Below, piece after piece: positions 1-11,070 of a DNA stretch of 64,000 bases (position 1 is the stretch's first letter; the number at the start of each line of letters is the position of its first letter). This DNA comes from DATJPD01 sp036394195 (lineage in GTDB: Bacteria > Pseudomonadota > Alphaproteobacteria > CACIAM-22H2). The stretch lies in contig DASWFO010000335.1 of the NCBI GenBank assembly GCA_036394195.1, forward strand, positions 1-64,000, written 5' to 3'. Under the pieces are notes generated by a model, which saw only the letters and a list, made by a program, of their open reading frames with translations, was not told the DNA's origin and made no database searches. A program made the translations under genes and the position numbers.

Positions 1-995
1 CCCTCCCGCTCGATTCGAAGACCCCGCTGGTGATCCGCCGCAACATCGAACGGATCGCCAACGTCATCACGCTGCACCGGATCGACATCGTGCATGCGCG
101 CTCGCGCGCCCCGGCGTGGAGCGCTCTCGCCGCCGCCAAGCGCACCGGGCGGCCCTTCGTCACTACGTTCCACGGCGTCTACAACGCCGGCAACCCGCTC
201 AAGCGCTGGTACAATTCGGTGATGGCGCGCGGGACGCGAGTCATCGCCATCTCCCAATTCGTCGGCGAGCATCTCGTCCGCCACTACGGCGTTGAGCCGG
301 GACGCGTGCGGGTCATCCATCGTGGCGTCGACTTCTCGGCGTTCGATCCGACGCGCGTGTCGCAGCCGCGCATGATCCAGCTGGCGCGCGAATGGCGCCT
401 GCCTGACGGCGTGCCGATCGTGATGCTGCCGGGCCGGCTGACGCGCTGGAAGGGCCAGCTGGTCCTGATCGATGCGCTGGAGCGCCTCGGCCGGCGCGAC
501 ATCTGCTGCCTGCTCGTCGGCTCCGACCAGGGGCGCAGCGCTTACCGCGCCGAGATCGAGCGCCGGGTGCGCCAGCGCGGCCTTGAAGGCGTGGTGCGGA
601 TGGTCGATCACTGCCGCGACATGCCCGCGGCCTACATGCTGGCCGATGTCGTGGTCTCGGCGTCGACCGATCCCGAGGCGTTCGGCCGCGTCGTCGCCGA
701 GGCGCAGGCGATGGGCCGCCCGGTGATCGTTCCCGATCACGGGGCCGGGCCGGAACTGATCCGGCAGGACGAGACCGGGTGGCTGGTGCCGCCCGGCGAC
801 CCGGCGGCCCTCGCCGCGAGTCTTGACGTGGCGCTGAAGCTCGATGCGGACCGGCGGGCGGCACTGGCCCACGCCGCGATCGATCACGTGCGCGCGCATT
901 TCACCCGCGAGAACATGTGCGCCGCGACCCTCGAGGTCTATCGCGAGGTGCTGGCCGAGGCGGACACGGCCCGGCCCAACCCGAGGCGCGGCTAG
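1..995 (+). CDS. Glycosyltransferase family 4, 5' end outside window
   Basis: This is a GT-B fold glycosyltransferase of family 4 that moves a sugar from a nucleotide donor onto a glycan, probably LPS core or capsule. The frame is open to base 3 without a stop, so the gene starts upstream; the internal GTG at 30 is not a convincing start because family members carry a longer N-terminal Rossmann half. Visible motifs are PGRLTRWKGQ at the start of the donor-binding domain and the EAFGRVVAEAQ stretch (E-x7-E type) followed by G-RPVIVPDHGAGPELI. The stop at 993-995 lies 8 nt before the next glycosyltransferase start, so the two are co-transcribed. Acceptor and sugar cannot be told. Confidence 0.85.
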   Translation, partial: LPLDSKTPLVIRRNIERIANVITLHRIDIVHARSRAPAWSALAAAKRTGRPFVTTFHGVYNAGNPLKRWYNSVMARGTRVIAISQFVGEHLVRHYGVEPGRVRVIHRGVDFSAFDPTRVSQPRMIQLAREWRLPDGVPIVMLPGRLTRWKGQLVLIDALERLGRRDICCLLVGSDQGRSAYRAEIERRVRQRGLEGVVRMVDHCRDMPAAYMLADVVVSASTDPEAFGRVVAEAQAMGRPVIVPDHGAGPELIRQDETGWLVPPGDPAALAASLDVALKLDADRRAALAHAAIDHVRAHFTRENMCAATLEVYREVLAEADTARPNPRRG

Positions 996-1003
996 CCGGG
1001 ACC

Positions 1004-1924
1004 GTGAGCGAACGTATCCTGGTCATCAAGCTCGGCGCTTTGGGCGACGTGGTGCAGGCGCTGGGCGCGGTGGCCGCGATCCGTCGCCATCACGCGGCGG
1101 CGCGTGTCATCCTCATGACCACGGCACCCTTCCAATCCCTGTTTGCGGCATGCCCGGATGTCGACGAGACGTGGATCGATGACCGACCGCGCCTATGGCA
1201 GCTCGGGGCTTGGATCGATCTGCGCCGCCGGCTGCGGGCGGCGGGGTTCAAGCGCGTGTATGACCTGCAGACGTCCGATCGCAGCAGCCTGTATTTTCGC
1301 CTGCTCGGGCCTGGGCGGCGGCCCGAATGGTCGGGCATCGCCGCCGGCTGCTCGCATCCGCATGCCAATCCGGACCGCGATTTCATGCATACGCTCGATC
1401 GCCAGGTCGAGCAGCTGCGCGATGCCGGCATCGCCGGCGCGATCCCGCCGCCGGACGTCTCCTGGCTCACGGCCGACCTCGCCCGCTATGAGCTGCCGCC
1501 GCGGTTTGCGGTGCTGGTGCCCGGCGGCTCGGCGGCGCGGCCGCGCAAGCGCTGGCCGGCGGACCGCTACGGGGCGCTCGCGGCGGAGCTGGCGAAACGC
1601 GGCTTCACCGCGTTGGTGCTGGGCGCGCCCGGGGAGCGGCCGCTGGCCGCCGCTATCCGCGCCGTCTGCCCGTCGGCGCGCGACCTGACCGGCCAGACAT
1701 CCTTCGCCGAGATCGCGGCCCTTGCGCGTAAAGCCGAGCTCGCCGTCGGCAACGACACCGGCCCGATGCACCTCATCGCCGCCACTGGCTGCCGCGCGCT
1801 CGTCCTGTTCTCCGCCGATTCCGACCCGAACCTGTGCGCGCCGCGCGGCAATGTCATGGTGCTTCGTCAGACCGATCTCGGCGAGTTGCCGGTCGTCGAC
1901 GTGGCGTCGGCGCTGCCGGCATAG
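1004..1924 (+). CDS. Glycosyltransferase family 9 (heptosyltransferase-like)
   Basis: Predicted GT9 family enzyme of 306 residues, related to the ADP-heptose:LPS heptosyltransferases of the LPS inner core. The GTG at 1004 is preferred because the protein then begins SERILVIKLGALGDVVQALGA, the usual N-terminus of the family; upstream in-frame sequence overlaps the preceding gene. The C-terminal donor-binding motif is visible as VGNDTGPMHLIAATG near residues 245-260, and LVPGGSA-RPRKRWP matches the GT9 acceptor/donor hinge region. It follows the GT4 gene with 8 nt spacing, which suggests a two-gene or longer glycan operon. The exact sugar is not determinable. Confidence 0.85.
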   Translation: MSERILVIKLGALGDVVQALGAVAAIRRHHAAARVILMTTAPFQSLFAACPDVDETWIDDRPRLWQLGAWIDLRRRLRAAGFKRVYDLQTSDRSSLYFRLLGPGRRPEWSGIAAGCSHPHANPDRDFMHTLDRQVEQLRDAGIAGAIPPPDVSWLTADLARYELPPRFAVLVPGGSAARPRKRWPADRYGALAAELAKRGFTALVLGAPGERPLAAAIRAVCPSARDLTGQTSFAEIAALARKAELAVGNDTGPMHLIAATGCRALVLFSADSDPNLCAPRGNVMVLRQTDLGELPVVDVASALPA

Positions 1925-1936
1925 CTGCTGGGGCGA

Positions 1937-3112
1937 TCAGGATTCGAACGGCAGGCCGACATACTGTTCGGCGAGCGACGCCAGGCCCGGCGCCGAGGCG
2001 GCCAGATAGTCGAGCTGGTTCTCCTTCATCCGCTCGTCGAACGGCGTGTCATCCGGAAACCGGTGGAGGAGGTTGGTGAGCCACCACGACAGTCGGGTGG
2101 CGCTCCACACCCGCCGCAATGCCATATCCGAGTAGCTGTCGAGATACCTGGCGTTGCCGCGTTTGAAGCTCTCGACCAGGCCGCGCCACAGATAGAACAC
2201 GTCCGACACCGCGAGGTTGAGCCCCTTGGCCCCCGTCGGCGGGACGATATGGCCGGCGTCCCCGGCGAGAAACAGCCGGCCGTAGCGCAGCGGCTCGGCG
2301 ACGAAGCTGCGCAGCGGCGCGATCGATTTCTCGATCGACGGGCCGGTGACGATCTGGTCCGCCATGTCCTTCGGGCAGCGGGCCTTGAACTCCGCCCAGA
2401 AGCGGTCGTCCGGCCACTCCGCGATGGTCGTGCTGAGGTCGCACTGGATGTAATAGCGGCTGAGCTTCGGGCTGCGTTGCGAGGCCAACGCAAACCCGCG
2501 CGGGTGGTAGCAGTAGCAGATGTCCGGGTAGGGCGGCGTCTCCGACATGATGCCGAGCCAGCCGAACGGATAGCCCTTTTCAAAGGTCCGCAGGACCGAG
2601 GGCGGAATCGCCTGGCGGCTGATGCCGTGCGAGCCGTCGCATCCGGCGACGTAGTCGCAATCGATCCGCTCGGCTCGTCCCGCCTTGACGAAGGTCACGT
2701 AAGGCCGCTCCGAGGTGGACTCGTGGATCTGCACGTCGGCGGCCTCGTCGATGATCTGACCTCCGGCCGCGTCGCGTGCCGCGTAAAGGTCCTCGGTGAT
2801 CGCCGTCTGGCCATAGGCCATCATCGGCTTGCCGGTGTGTTTGCGGGTGTCGATCAGGAGGCGGCCGCGCCCGGACCACGCGATGACGCTCCCGTCATGG
2901 ATACGGCCTTCGCGGTCCATGCGCTCGCCCAGGCCGACGGCGCGCAACAGCTCGACCGTTCCCGCCTCGAGCACGCCGGCGCGGATCCGCCGCAGCACGT
3001 ACGCCCGGCTCTGGCGCTCGAGCACGATGCTGTCGATGCCCTCGCGATCGAGCATGTGGGACAGGAGGAGGCCGGCCGGGCCGCCGCCGATGATCGCCAC
3101 CTGGGTTCGCAC
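1937..3112 (-). CDS. pobA: 4-hydroxybenzoate 3-monooxygenase
   Basis: FAD-dependent aromatic hydroxylase converting 4-hydroxybenzoate to protocatechuate with NADPH and O2, the entry to the beta-ketoadipate pathway. The GTG start at 3112 gives 391 residues, the normal PobA length, begins directly with TQVAIIGGGPAGLLLSHML (FAD dinucleotide fold, GxGxxG), and has an AAGGA-like ribosome site about 10 nt upstream. Other family marks are the VAGCDGSHG (DG) motif and the FLAGDAGHIVPPTGAKGLN motif that contacts FAD. R-RIRAGVLE near the N-terminus is typical of PobA. No pobR or pca gene is adjacent. It is convergent with the glycosyltransferase operon, with only 12 nt between the stops. Confidence 0.9.
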   Translation of the reverse strand: MRTQVAIIGGGPAGLLLSHMLDREGIDSIVLERQSRAYVLRRIRAGVLEAGTVELLRAVGLGERMDREGRIHDGSVIAWSGRGRLLIDTRKHTGKPMMAYGQTAITEDLYAARDAAGGQIIDEAADVQIHESTSERPYVTFVKAGRAERIDCDYVAGCDGSHGISRQAIPPSVLRTFEKGYPFGWLGIMSETPPYPDICYCYHPRGFALASQRSPKLSRYYIQCDLSTTIAEWPDDRFWAEFKARCPKDMADQIVTGPSIEKSIAPLRSFVAEPLRYGRLFLAGDAGHIVPPTGAKGLNLAVSDVFYLWRGLVESFKRGNARYLDSYSDMALRRVWSATRLSWWLTNLLHRFPDDTPFDERMKENQLDYLAASAPGLASLAEQYVGLPFES

Positions 3113-3391
3113 CGTCCTGAGATCCTTATGCTGAGAAATCTGGGCCCGCCGCCGCGACACCCGCGGTGAGTTATAGCCAAGCCCGCGGCACCTCACACCG
3201 GCCGGTCTTGGCCGGCCGGCCGCGCCCCGCCGTCCGTGTCGGCTTTTAGCCGTTTTATCAATGCCATAGAATCTTCGCGGCCGGCGCCGGGACCTGGCGA
3301 TGGCCGTCCTGTATGACAGGATTAGCGTTCCCTTAAATCTAGCGCCTCACAATGCGGCCCGGCAGGAGGCGTCCATCGCGCTGGGAGGCTG

Positions 3392-5671
<2,280 letters not shown>

Positions 5672-5711
5672 CCCGCCGGAGCGCGGGCCCGCCGGGGTCC
5701 CGCCGCTTGCC

Positions 5712-5739
5712 TTGACACCCCGGCATTTCCGCCTAGATT
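5712..5739 (+). promoter_or_regulatory. Sigma70-type promoter of thrS
   Basis: A TTGACA hexamer (5712-5717) is followed after 16 nt by TAGATT (5734-5739), a good -35/-10 pair. Predicted transcription start is about 5746, giving a leader of some 36 nt before the thrS ATG at 5782. It lies in the gap after the histidine kinase gene. Confidence 0.6.
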
Positions 5740-5781
5740 GCCCCGTCCTAAACTGGTTTTTTGCAGATCCGAGCGCGTTTT

Positions 5782-7722
5782 ATGGTCGCGATCACCCTCC
5801 CTGACGGCAGCGTGAAGAGCTTCGCCGGGCCCGTCACCGGGGCCGACGTCGCGGCCGCGATCGGGCCGGGCCTCGCCAAGGCGGCTCTGGCCATGAAGCT
5901 CGACGGCAAGCTGCTCGACCTCAAGACCACGATTGACCACGACGCGAAGCTCGCCATCGTCACCGCGAAATCGCCCGAGGCGCTGGAGCTGATCCGCCAC
6001 GACGCGGCGCATGTGCTGGCCGAGGCGGTGCAGGAGCTCTATCCCGGCACCCAGATCACGTTCGGGCCGGCGACCGAGGACGGGTTCTACTACGATTTCG
6101 TGCGCGACCAGCCGTTCACGCCCGATGACTTCGGCAAAATCGAGCAGCGCATGCGCGAGATCGTCGACCGCAACGAGGAGATCACGCGCGAGATCTGGAG
6201 CCGCGACGATGCGGCCGGCCATTTTCAGAAGCTCGGCGAGAAATACAAGGCCGAATGGGTGCGTGAGATTCCGCCGGACGAGGAGATCTCGATCTACCGC
6301 CAGGGCAACTGGCTGGACATGTGCACCGGGCCGCATCTGCCGTCGACCGGCAAGCTGCCCAAGGCGTTCAAGCTGACGAAGCTCTCCGGCGCCTATTGGC
6401 GCGGCGATGCGCGCAACGCGCAGCTGCAACGCATCTACGGCACGGCCTGGGGCAGCGACGCCGACCTCAAGTCCTATCTCACCCGGCTCGAGGAGGCGGA
6501 GAAGCGCGACCATCGCCGCCTTGGCCGCGAAATGGATCTGTTCCACATCCAGGAAGAGGCGACCGGCTCGGTCTTCTGGCATCCCAAGGGCTGGACCTTG
6601 TGGCGCACGCTCGAGAGCTATGTCCGCCGCCGCGTCGAGGCAGCGGGCTACCAGGAGGTGAAGACGCCGCAACTGGTGGACCGCAAGCTGTGGGAGGCGT
6701 CGGGCCATTGGGAGCAGTTCAAAGACGCGATGTTCCTCGCCGTCCCGCGCGCAGAGAGCGCGAAGGAGAGCGAGGGCGACCGCGTCTATGCGATCAAGCC
6801 GATGAACTGCCCGGGTGCCGTGCAGATCTTCAAGCAGGGGCTGAAGAGCTACCGCGACCTGCCGCTGCGCCTCGCCGAGTTCGGCTCCTGCCACCGCTAC
6901 GAGCCGTCCGGCGCCCTACACGGCATCATGCGGGTGCGCGCCTTTACCCAGGACGACGCGCATATCTTCTGCACCGAAGACCAGATCATCTCCGAGAGCC
7001 GCGCGTTCTGCGATCTGCTGCTGCGCGTCTATAAGGATCTCGGCTTCACCGACATCCGGGTGAAATTCTCCGACCGGCCGCCGCAGCGGGCCGGCAGCGA
7101 CGCGACCTGGGACAAGGCCGAGAAGGCGCTGCAGGATGCGGCGTCCGCCGCCGGCCTGGAAACCACGCTCAATCCGGGCGAAGGCGCCTTCTATGGGCCG
7201 AAGCTCGAATTCGTGCTCCGCGACGCGATCGGCCGCGACTGGCAATGCGGCACCTTGCAGGTTGACCTGGTGCTGCCGGAGCGTCTCGACGCCTCATACG
7301 TCGGCGAAGACGGCCAGAAGCACCGCCCGGTGATGCTCCACCGCGCCATCCTTGGCTCATTCGAGCGCTTTATCGGCATTTTGATCGAGCACTACGCCGG
7401 CAAGCTGCCGCTGTGGCTGGCGCCCGTCCAAGGCGTCGTGGCGACCATCGTCTCCGACGCCGACGCGTATGCCGAACAGGCGGCGGCGAAGCTGCGCGCC
7501 GCGGGCTTGCGCGTCGAGACCGATCTGCGCAACGAGAAGATCGGCTACAAGGTACGCGAGCACGCCCTCGCCAAGGTGCCGCTGCTGTTCGCGGTCGGCC
7601 GGCGCGAAGCGGGTGAGAACTCTGTGGCGCTCCGCCGCCTCGGTTCTGACGCACAAGAAACGCTTGCGCTCGACGAGGCCATCGCTAGGATCACCAAAGA
7701 GGCAGCTGTTCCCCAAGCCTAA
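5782..7722 (+). CDS. thrS: Threonine-tRNA ligase
   Basis: Class II aminoacyl-tRNA synthetase charging tRNA-Thr; 646 residues, the normal length. Domains: TGS (about 1-65, starting VAITLPDGSVKSF), second N-terminal editing domain with the HDAAHVLAEAV zinc/editing motif and TGPHLPSTG, catalytic core with MNCPGAVQIFK and the motif 2 region FGSCHRYEPSGALHGIMRVRAFTQDDAHIFC, motif 3 near GSFERFIGILIEHYAG, and the C-terminal anticodon-binding domain. The ATG at 5782 is chosen over an upstream in-frame TTG at 5761 because it starts the TGS domain exactly. It is followed after 88 nt by infC, the classical thrS-infC order. Confidence 0.97.
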   Translation: MVAITLPDGSVKSFAGPVTGADVAAAIGPGLAKAALAMKLDGKLLDLKTTIDHDAKLAIVTAKSPEALELIRHDAAHVLAEAVQELYPGTQITFGPATEDGFYYDFVRDQPFTPDDFGKIEQRMREIVDRNEEITREIWSRDDAAGHFQKLGEKYKAEWVREIPPDEEISIYRQGNWLDMCTGPHLPSTGKLPKAFKLTKLSGAYWRGDARNAQLQRIYGTAWGSDADLKSYLTRLEEAEKRDHRRLGREMDLFHIQEEATGSVFWHPKGWTLWRTLESYVRRRVEAAGYQEVKTPQLVDRKLWEASGHWEQFKDAMFLAVPRAESAKESEGDRVYAIKPMNCPGAVQIFKQGLKSYRDLPLRLAEFGSCHRYEPSGALHGIMRVRAFTQDDAHIFCTEDQIISESRAFCDLLLRVYKDLGFTDIRVKFSDRPPQRAGSDATWDKAEKALQDAASAAGLETTLNPGEGAFYGPKLEFVLRDAIGRDWQCGTLQVDLVLPERLDASYVGEDGQKHRPVMLHRAILGSFERFIGILIEHYAGKLPLWLAPVQGVVATIVSDADAYAEQAAAKLRAAGLRVETDLRNEKIGYKVREHALAKVPLLFAVGRREAGENSVALRRLGSDAQETLALDEAIARITKEAAVPQA

Positions 7723-7810
7723 AATTTAACCGACCGGCCTTCCGGGAACCCCGCGGTGTATATCAGGGCCGTCGGGGCAGGGATGGCCGGGAAGAGAAGG
7801 AGAAGCATCG

Positions 7811-8347
7811 ATCGCTCGTTTTTCGACTGAATCCGCGCCGTCCAAGGATGGGCCGCGCGTCAACGACCAGATTGAATCCCCGAAGATCCGTCTCGTCGAC
7901 GGCCGGGGGGAAATGGTCGGCGTAGTCGGCCTGCACGAGGGCCTGCAACGGGCCTACGAAGCGGGTCTCGACTTGGTGGAAGTCTCGCCCAACGCCGACC
8001 CGCCCGTCTGCAAACTGCTCGATCTCGGCAAGTACAAATACGAGCTTCAGAAGAAGGCCAACGAGGCCCGCAAGAAGCAGAAGGTCATCGAGATCAAGGA
8101 AATCAAGCTGCGCCCGGGCATCGACGACCACGATTACGAGGTCAAGCGAAAGGCCATGATCCGCTTCCTCGAGGAAGGCGACAAGGTCAAGGTCACCCTG
8201 CGCTTCCGCGGCCGCGAGATGGTGCACCAGGAGCTCGGCGTCGCTCTGCTCGACCGGGTGAAATCCGACCTCGGCGAGCTCGCCAAGGTCGAGGCGCATC
8301 CACGCATGGAAGGCCGCCAGATGACGATGGTTATGGCGCCCAAGTGA
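7811..8347 (+). CDS. infC: Translation initiation factor IF-3, ATC start codon
   Basis: IF-3 binds the 30S subunit and discriminates against wrong initiation codons. The protein reads IARFSTESAPSKDGPRVNDQIES from an ATC at 7811 and gives 178 residues, the usual length. An AAGGAG ribosome site (about 7798-7803) stands 8 nt before this ATC, and no ATG, GTG or TTG occurs in frame before the conserved VNDQI segment. The first in-frame ATG, at 7913, would remove part of the N-terminal domain. infC in E. coli starts with AUU and is autoregulated through it; an unusual start here fits the same control. The N-domain, the KKANEARKKQK linker and the C-domain (IKLRPGIDDHDYEVK) are all present. Confidence 0.9.
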   Translation: MARFSTESAPSKDGPRVNDQIESPKIRLVDGRGEMVGVVGLHEGLQRAYEAGLDLVEVSPNADPPVCKLLDLGKYKYELQKKANEARKKQKVIEIKEIKLRPGIDDHDYEVKRKAMIRFLEEGDKVKVTLRFRGREMVHQELGVALLDRVKSDLGELAKVEAHPRMEGRQMTMVMAPK

Positions 8348-8359
8348 ACTTGGGCGCCG

Positions 8360-8409
8360 TTGGGGAAGCTTCCGCTTCCCCAAACCCCATGGGGTGATGG
8401 CCCTTTTTT
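8360..8409 (+). terminator. Terminator after infC
   Basis: A perfect 10-bp stem (8360-8369 with 8374-8383, loop TTCC) begins 12 nt after the infC stop. It is followed by a CCCC-AT-GGGG mini-palindrome and a run of six T at 8404-8409. This looks like a factor-independent terminator that ends the thrS-infC transcript. It is convergent with the small gene at 8421-8711 and may serve both directions. Confidence 0.7.
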
Positions 8410-8420
8410 AGAACTAGAGC

Positions 8421-8711
8421 CTATCTCCGCTCGCGCAGCACGCCCGCTTGTGGGCCCAGTCCTTCGCGATCCCAACGCCGCACCTCGGCCGGCGTCCCAG
8501 GGCGACAATAGGCGAACGTCGTCCACCGATTGTCGCTCTCCCTGCCGGCGTAGCCCTCATAGACCGGCGGCGGATTGAACACGACCAGGGCCTGCTTTGC
8601 ATTCTCGCAAGCAAGCTGCGAATAGTAGCCGGCTTCGCTGCTGACCGTGCAGCCGTTCCTGGCCGAAAGACCGGCGCAGACGACGAGGACGAACAGGTCG
8701 GTCGCCATCAT
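8421..8711 (-). CDS. Small exported hypothetical protein
   Basis: A 96-residue protein of unknown function. The N-terminus ATDLFVLVVCAGLSARNGC is hydrophobic with a short head, so it may be exported or membrane anchored; further cysteines follow in the chain (about residues 35 and 69). AGGAG sits 4 nt before a pair of ATG codons (8711 and 8708). The gene begins 14 nt after the stop of the amidohydrolase on the same strand, so it is the second gene of that unit. The motif RWTTFAYCRPGTP near the middle has no function I recognise. Confidence 0.6.
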   Translation of the reverse strand: MMATDLFVLVVCAGLSARNGCTVSSEAGYYSQLACENAKQALVVFNPPPVYEGYAGRESDNRWTTFAYCRPGTPAEVRRWDREGLGPQAGVLRERR

Positions 8712-8725
8712 GGATCTCCTGTCAT

Positions 8726-10159
8726 TTAGCTCGCCCGTGCGACGCTTGCCGTCGGCTGCTTCTCCGTGAGCAAGCGGGCGGCGGCGTCTTCCACCACCGT
8801 GCCCCGGAAGTAGTCCGGGTTCATCGAGAGATGCATCATTGCGGGGTTGACGAAGACGAGGTCGCGGAAATTCTCCTCGTCGATCAGCTTGGCACGCACC
8901 AGGTTCCACGCCTCGGTCAGGACGCTGGTTGCGTCCAGCACGTCCCAATGGCCGATATCGGAGCCGAAGACCGGCTTCAAGGTGGCGCCCAGCGGGTTCA
9001 GGCGGCGGTTGAAGGCCACGGCGAGCATCCGGTCGTCCGCCTCGCAACCGAAATAGAACGGATCGACGAACAGCTGGCGCAGCTGGTTCAGGTCGGTGAG
9101 CGCGCAGGCGGCGAACTCGTTGAAGGGGTCCGGCCGGTCGATCATCAGCGTGCCGTGCGGGTTGGCGCGGATGCGCTCAGGCGTCAGCCGCGCGTTGCCA
9201 AACTCGCCGAACAGCCGCCCGAGCAGGTCGACGTCGAGCAGCGCCGGGTTCAGGTTGCGCTCCATCGCCTCGGGGTTGCGCTTTTCCCAGTGCTCGACGA
9301 TGTCGTTGAGGAGCGTCATCGCCCAGGCGACGCCGCCCTCGAGGAAGCCGAAGCTCAAGCCGGGAAAGCGCCGTGTCACGCCGCTGAAGATCAGCGACCG
9401 GCAGAAGAACTCGGCGCCGCCCGCGAAGTCGCCGAGATGGTTGAAGACATAATTGCTGGGCGAGGCGCGATAGCCGATGCCGCGCGACGACGTATGGCAG
9501 ACCGGCGTCACCTTGAGCTCGATGCATTTCCGCCAGAACGGGTCGTAGTCGTGCGGCGAATCCATCACGATCGAGCGCGTCGACTGCGTCGGCTGGAGGA
9601 ACGGGTCCTTGCCGGTCACCGGCCGCCCCGGGCCGCGCAGCTCGGTGCCGATCATGACCGCCTTGTGGCCGAGCTCCTTAACCGCGAACTCGAGCTCGGC
9701 GATCGCCTCCTCCGGCGTGTAGGTCGGAATCACCGCCACCGGCCGCAGCCGGTCCCGCACATCGGCGAACATCTCGGCATACAGCATGTTGAGGGCCCGG
9801 CAGCTCGTCCGCCGCGCCTCTTCGTCGGGGATGTACAGGTGGCTGAGACCGCGCGTCGTGTAGCAATGCGCGAAATCGATCCCCACCTCGTCCAGGCGCG
9901 AGTGGAAATAGCGCGGCAGCTGCGCCATCGCGCGGTCGGCGGTGTGCGCGCCCGACGGCAGTCCCCACCAGAAGCCGCGGACCGTCGGCCCGTGATGGGC
10001 CCGCAGGGCGCTCACCCGCTTGGCGACGTCCTCGCCGGCGAGCTGGCGGACGAAATCCTGATGCGCGAAGTCGCATTCGACCACATGCGCGTCGGCGTCG
10101 ATGACCGGGTGGTCGAGCTTGGCGCGGACATCGCGCCCGGGGAACCCCTCGATGGACAT
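8726..10159 (-). CDS. Amidohydrolase family 2 (TIM-barrel) protein
   Basis: Predicted metal-dependent hydrolase or decarboxylase of the amidohydrolase_2 family (477 residues). The N-terminal VIDADAHVVE segment carries the D-x-H type metal ligands of the family, and a late GSDIGHWD contributes the catalytic Asp and a His. The family includes decarboxylases of aromatic acids such as ACMS decarboxylase-like proteins; the substrate here is unknown. AGGGAGG lies 9 nt before the ATG. It heads a two-gene unit with the small exported protein at 8421 and is inserted, on the opposite strand, between infC and rpmI, which are contiguous in many bacteria. Confidence 0.8.
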   Translation of the reverse strand: MSIEGFPGRDVRAKLDHPVIDADAHVVECDFAHQDFVRQLAGEDVAKRVSALRAHHGPTVRGFWWGLPSGAHTADRAMAQLPRYFHSRLDEVGIDFAHCYTTRGLSHLYIPDEEARRTSCRALNMLYAEMFADVRDRLRPVAVIPTYTPEEAIAELEFAVKELGHKAVMIGTELRGPGRPVTGKDPFLQPTQSTRSIVMDSPHDYDPFWRKCIELKVTPVCHTSSRGIGYRASPSNYVFNHLGDFAGGAEFFCRSLIFSGVTRRFPGLSFGFLEGGVAWAMTLLNDIVEHWEKRNPEAMERNLNPALLDVDLLGRLFGEFGNARLTPERIRANPHGTLMIDRPDPFNEFAACALTDLNQLRQLFVDPFYFGCEADDRMLAVAFNRRLNPLGATLKPVFGSDIGHWDVLDATSVLTEAWNLVRAKLIDEENFRDLVFVNPAMMHLSMNPDYFRGTVVEDAAARLLTEKQPTASVARAS

Positions 10160-10479
10160 GGCCGCTACCTCCCTAAACTCTCGTCGTTGGGTTAATTTGA
10201 CCCTGTTCGGTCCGATCAGGGCAATGGCAACTTCGTAATCCGGCTGGAGGCGGCAGGGCGCGGTGCATAACCGACTGTCCTAGCGATGGAATTCCCGTTT
10301 GCCGGCGAGCTGTCGGCGCCCCTTTCGCCTTGCGCCAAAGCGCCTAAGCCGCTATAACCCCGCGCCTTAACGAGCGGCCACGGCCGGACGTCGCTTTTGC
10401 GACAGTCCAGGGCATGCCCAACCGCTCCGTCGGTCCGGCACTCCGGTGCCTTGGGGCCACCCACGAAAAGGAGATCAAA
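10160..10479 (+). promoter_or_regulatory. Divergent region and putative leader of rpmI-rplT
   Basis: 320 nt without a gene, between the amidohydrolase start and rpmI. It should hold the promoters for both directions. Two small hairpins can be read in the sense of rpmI: GTCGC-TTTT-GCGAC (10390-10403) and GGCAC-TCCG-GTGCC (10437-10450), the second about 30 nt before the rpmI ATG. L20-dependent control of rpmI-rplT through a leader is known in other bacteria, so these may be regulatory, but I see no clear L20-binding pseudoknot. No convincing -35/-10 pair was found. Confidence 0.35.
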
Positions 10480-10677
10480 ATGCCCAAGATGAAGACCAAG
10501 TCGGGCGCCAAGAAGCGATTCAAGGTGACCGGCACCGGCAAGGTGCTCGCGGCCTATGGCGGCAAGCGCCACAATCTGCGGAAGCGTTCTCAGAAGATGA
10601 AGCGCGGCGCGCGCGGCACCAAGGTGCTGGCCGAGGGCCAGGCCAATAAAGTGCTGAAGCACTTCTTCCACATCTGA
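10480..10677 (+). CDS. rpmI: 50S ribosomal protein L35
   Basis: Ribosomal protein L35 of 65 residues, a basic protein of the large subunit. MPKMKTKSGAKKRFKVTGTGK is the conserved N-terminus, and the C-terminus ends ANKVLKHFFHI. The ATG at 10480 has AAAGGAG 7 nt upstream; an earlier in-frame ATG at 10414 is not needed. It is followed by rplT after 24 nt. Confidence 0.97.
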   Translation: MPKMKTKSGAKKRFKVTGTGKVLAAYGGKRHNLRKRSQKMKRGARGTKVLAEGQANKVLKHFFHI

Positions 10678-10701
10678 CCGCCCAGAGAACGGAGAGCCGC
10701 C

Positions 10702-11070
10702 ATGGCACGCGTCAAACGGGGTGTGACCGCTCACGCCCGCCACAAGAAGATCGTCGACAGCGCCTCGGGCTATGTCGGGCGGTCGGGCAGCACCTTCCGC
10801 CCGGCGCTGGAGCGCGTCGAGAAGGCGCTGCGCTACGCCTACCGCGACCGGCGCGCCAAGAAGCGCGATTTCCGCGCGCTGTGGATCCAGCGCATCAACG
10901 CCGGCGCAAGAGAGCAGGGGCTGACCTACGCCAGGCTGATCAACGGCATCAAGAAGGCCGGTATCCAGGTCGACCGCAAGATCCTGGCGGAGATCGCGAT
11001 GAGTGATCCCGACGGCTTTAAAGCGCTGGTCGCCCAGGCCAAGGCCGCCCTGAGCCTGCCCCGGACTTGA
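10702..11070 (+). CDS. rplT: 50S ribosomal protein L20
   Basis: Ribosomal protein L20, 122 residues, an early assembly protein that binds 23S rRNA and in several bacteria represses its own operon. MARVKRGVTAHARHKKI and the RRAKKRDFRALWIQRINA segment are diagnostic. Ribosome site GGAGA about 8 nt before the ATG. It is 24 nt after rpmI and is separated from pheS by a 170-nt stretch carrying a dispersed palindromic repeat. Confidence 0.97.
   Translation: MARVKRGVTAHARHKKIVDSASGYVGRSGSTFRPALERVEKALRYAYRDRRAKKRDFRALWIQRINAGAREQGLTYARLINGIKKAGIQVDRKILAEIAMSDPDGFKALVAQAKAALSLPRT

Noticed and set aside
1938..1965. GATTCGAAC word that resembles the T-loop of a tRNA gene on the minus strand
   Set aside because: It encodes the conserved C-terminus LPFES of PobA, and no acceptor stem, anticodon arm or D arm can be folded around it.
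7913..7915. ATG as infC start
   Set aside because: Would delete the conserved VNDQIES and KIRLVD segments of IF-3; ATC 7811 has the ribosome site.
8831..10195. 454-codon plus-strand frame opposite the amidohydrolase
   Set aside because: His/Arg/Ala-rich shadow; the minus-strand protein has clear metal-site motifs.
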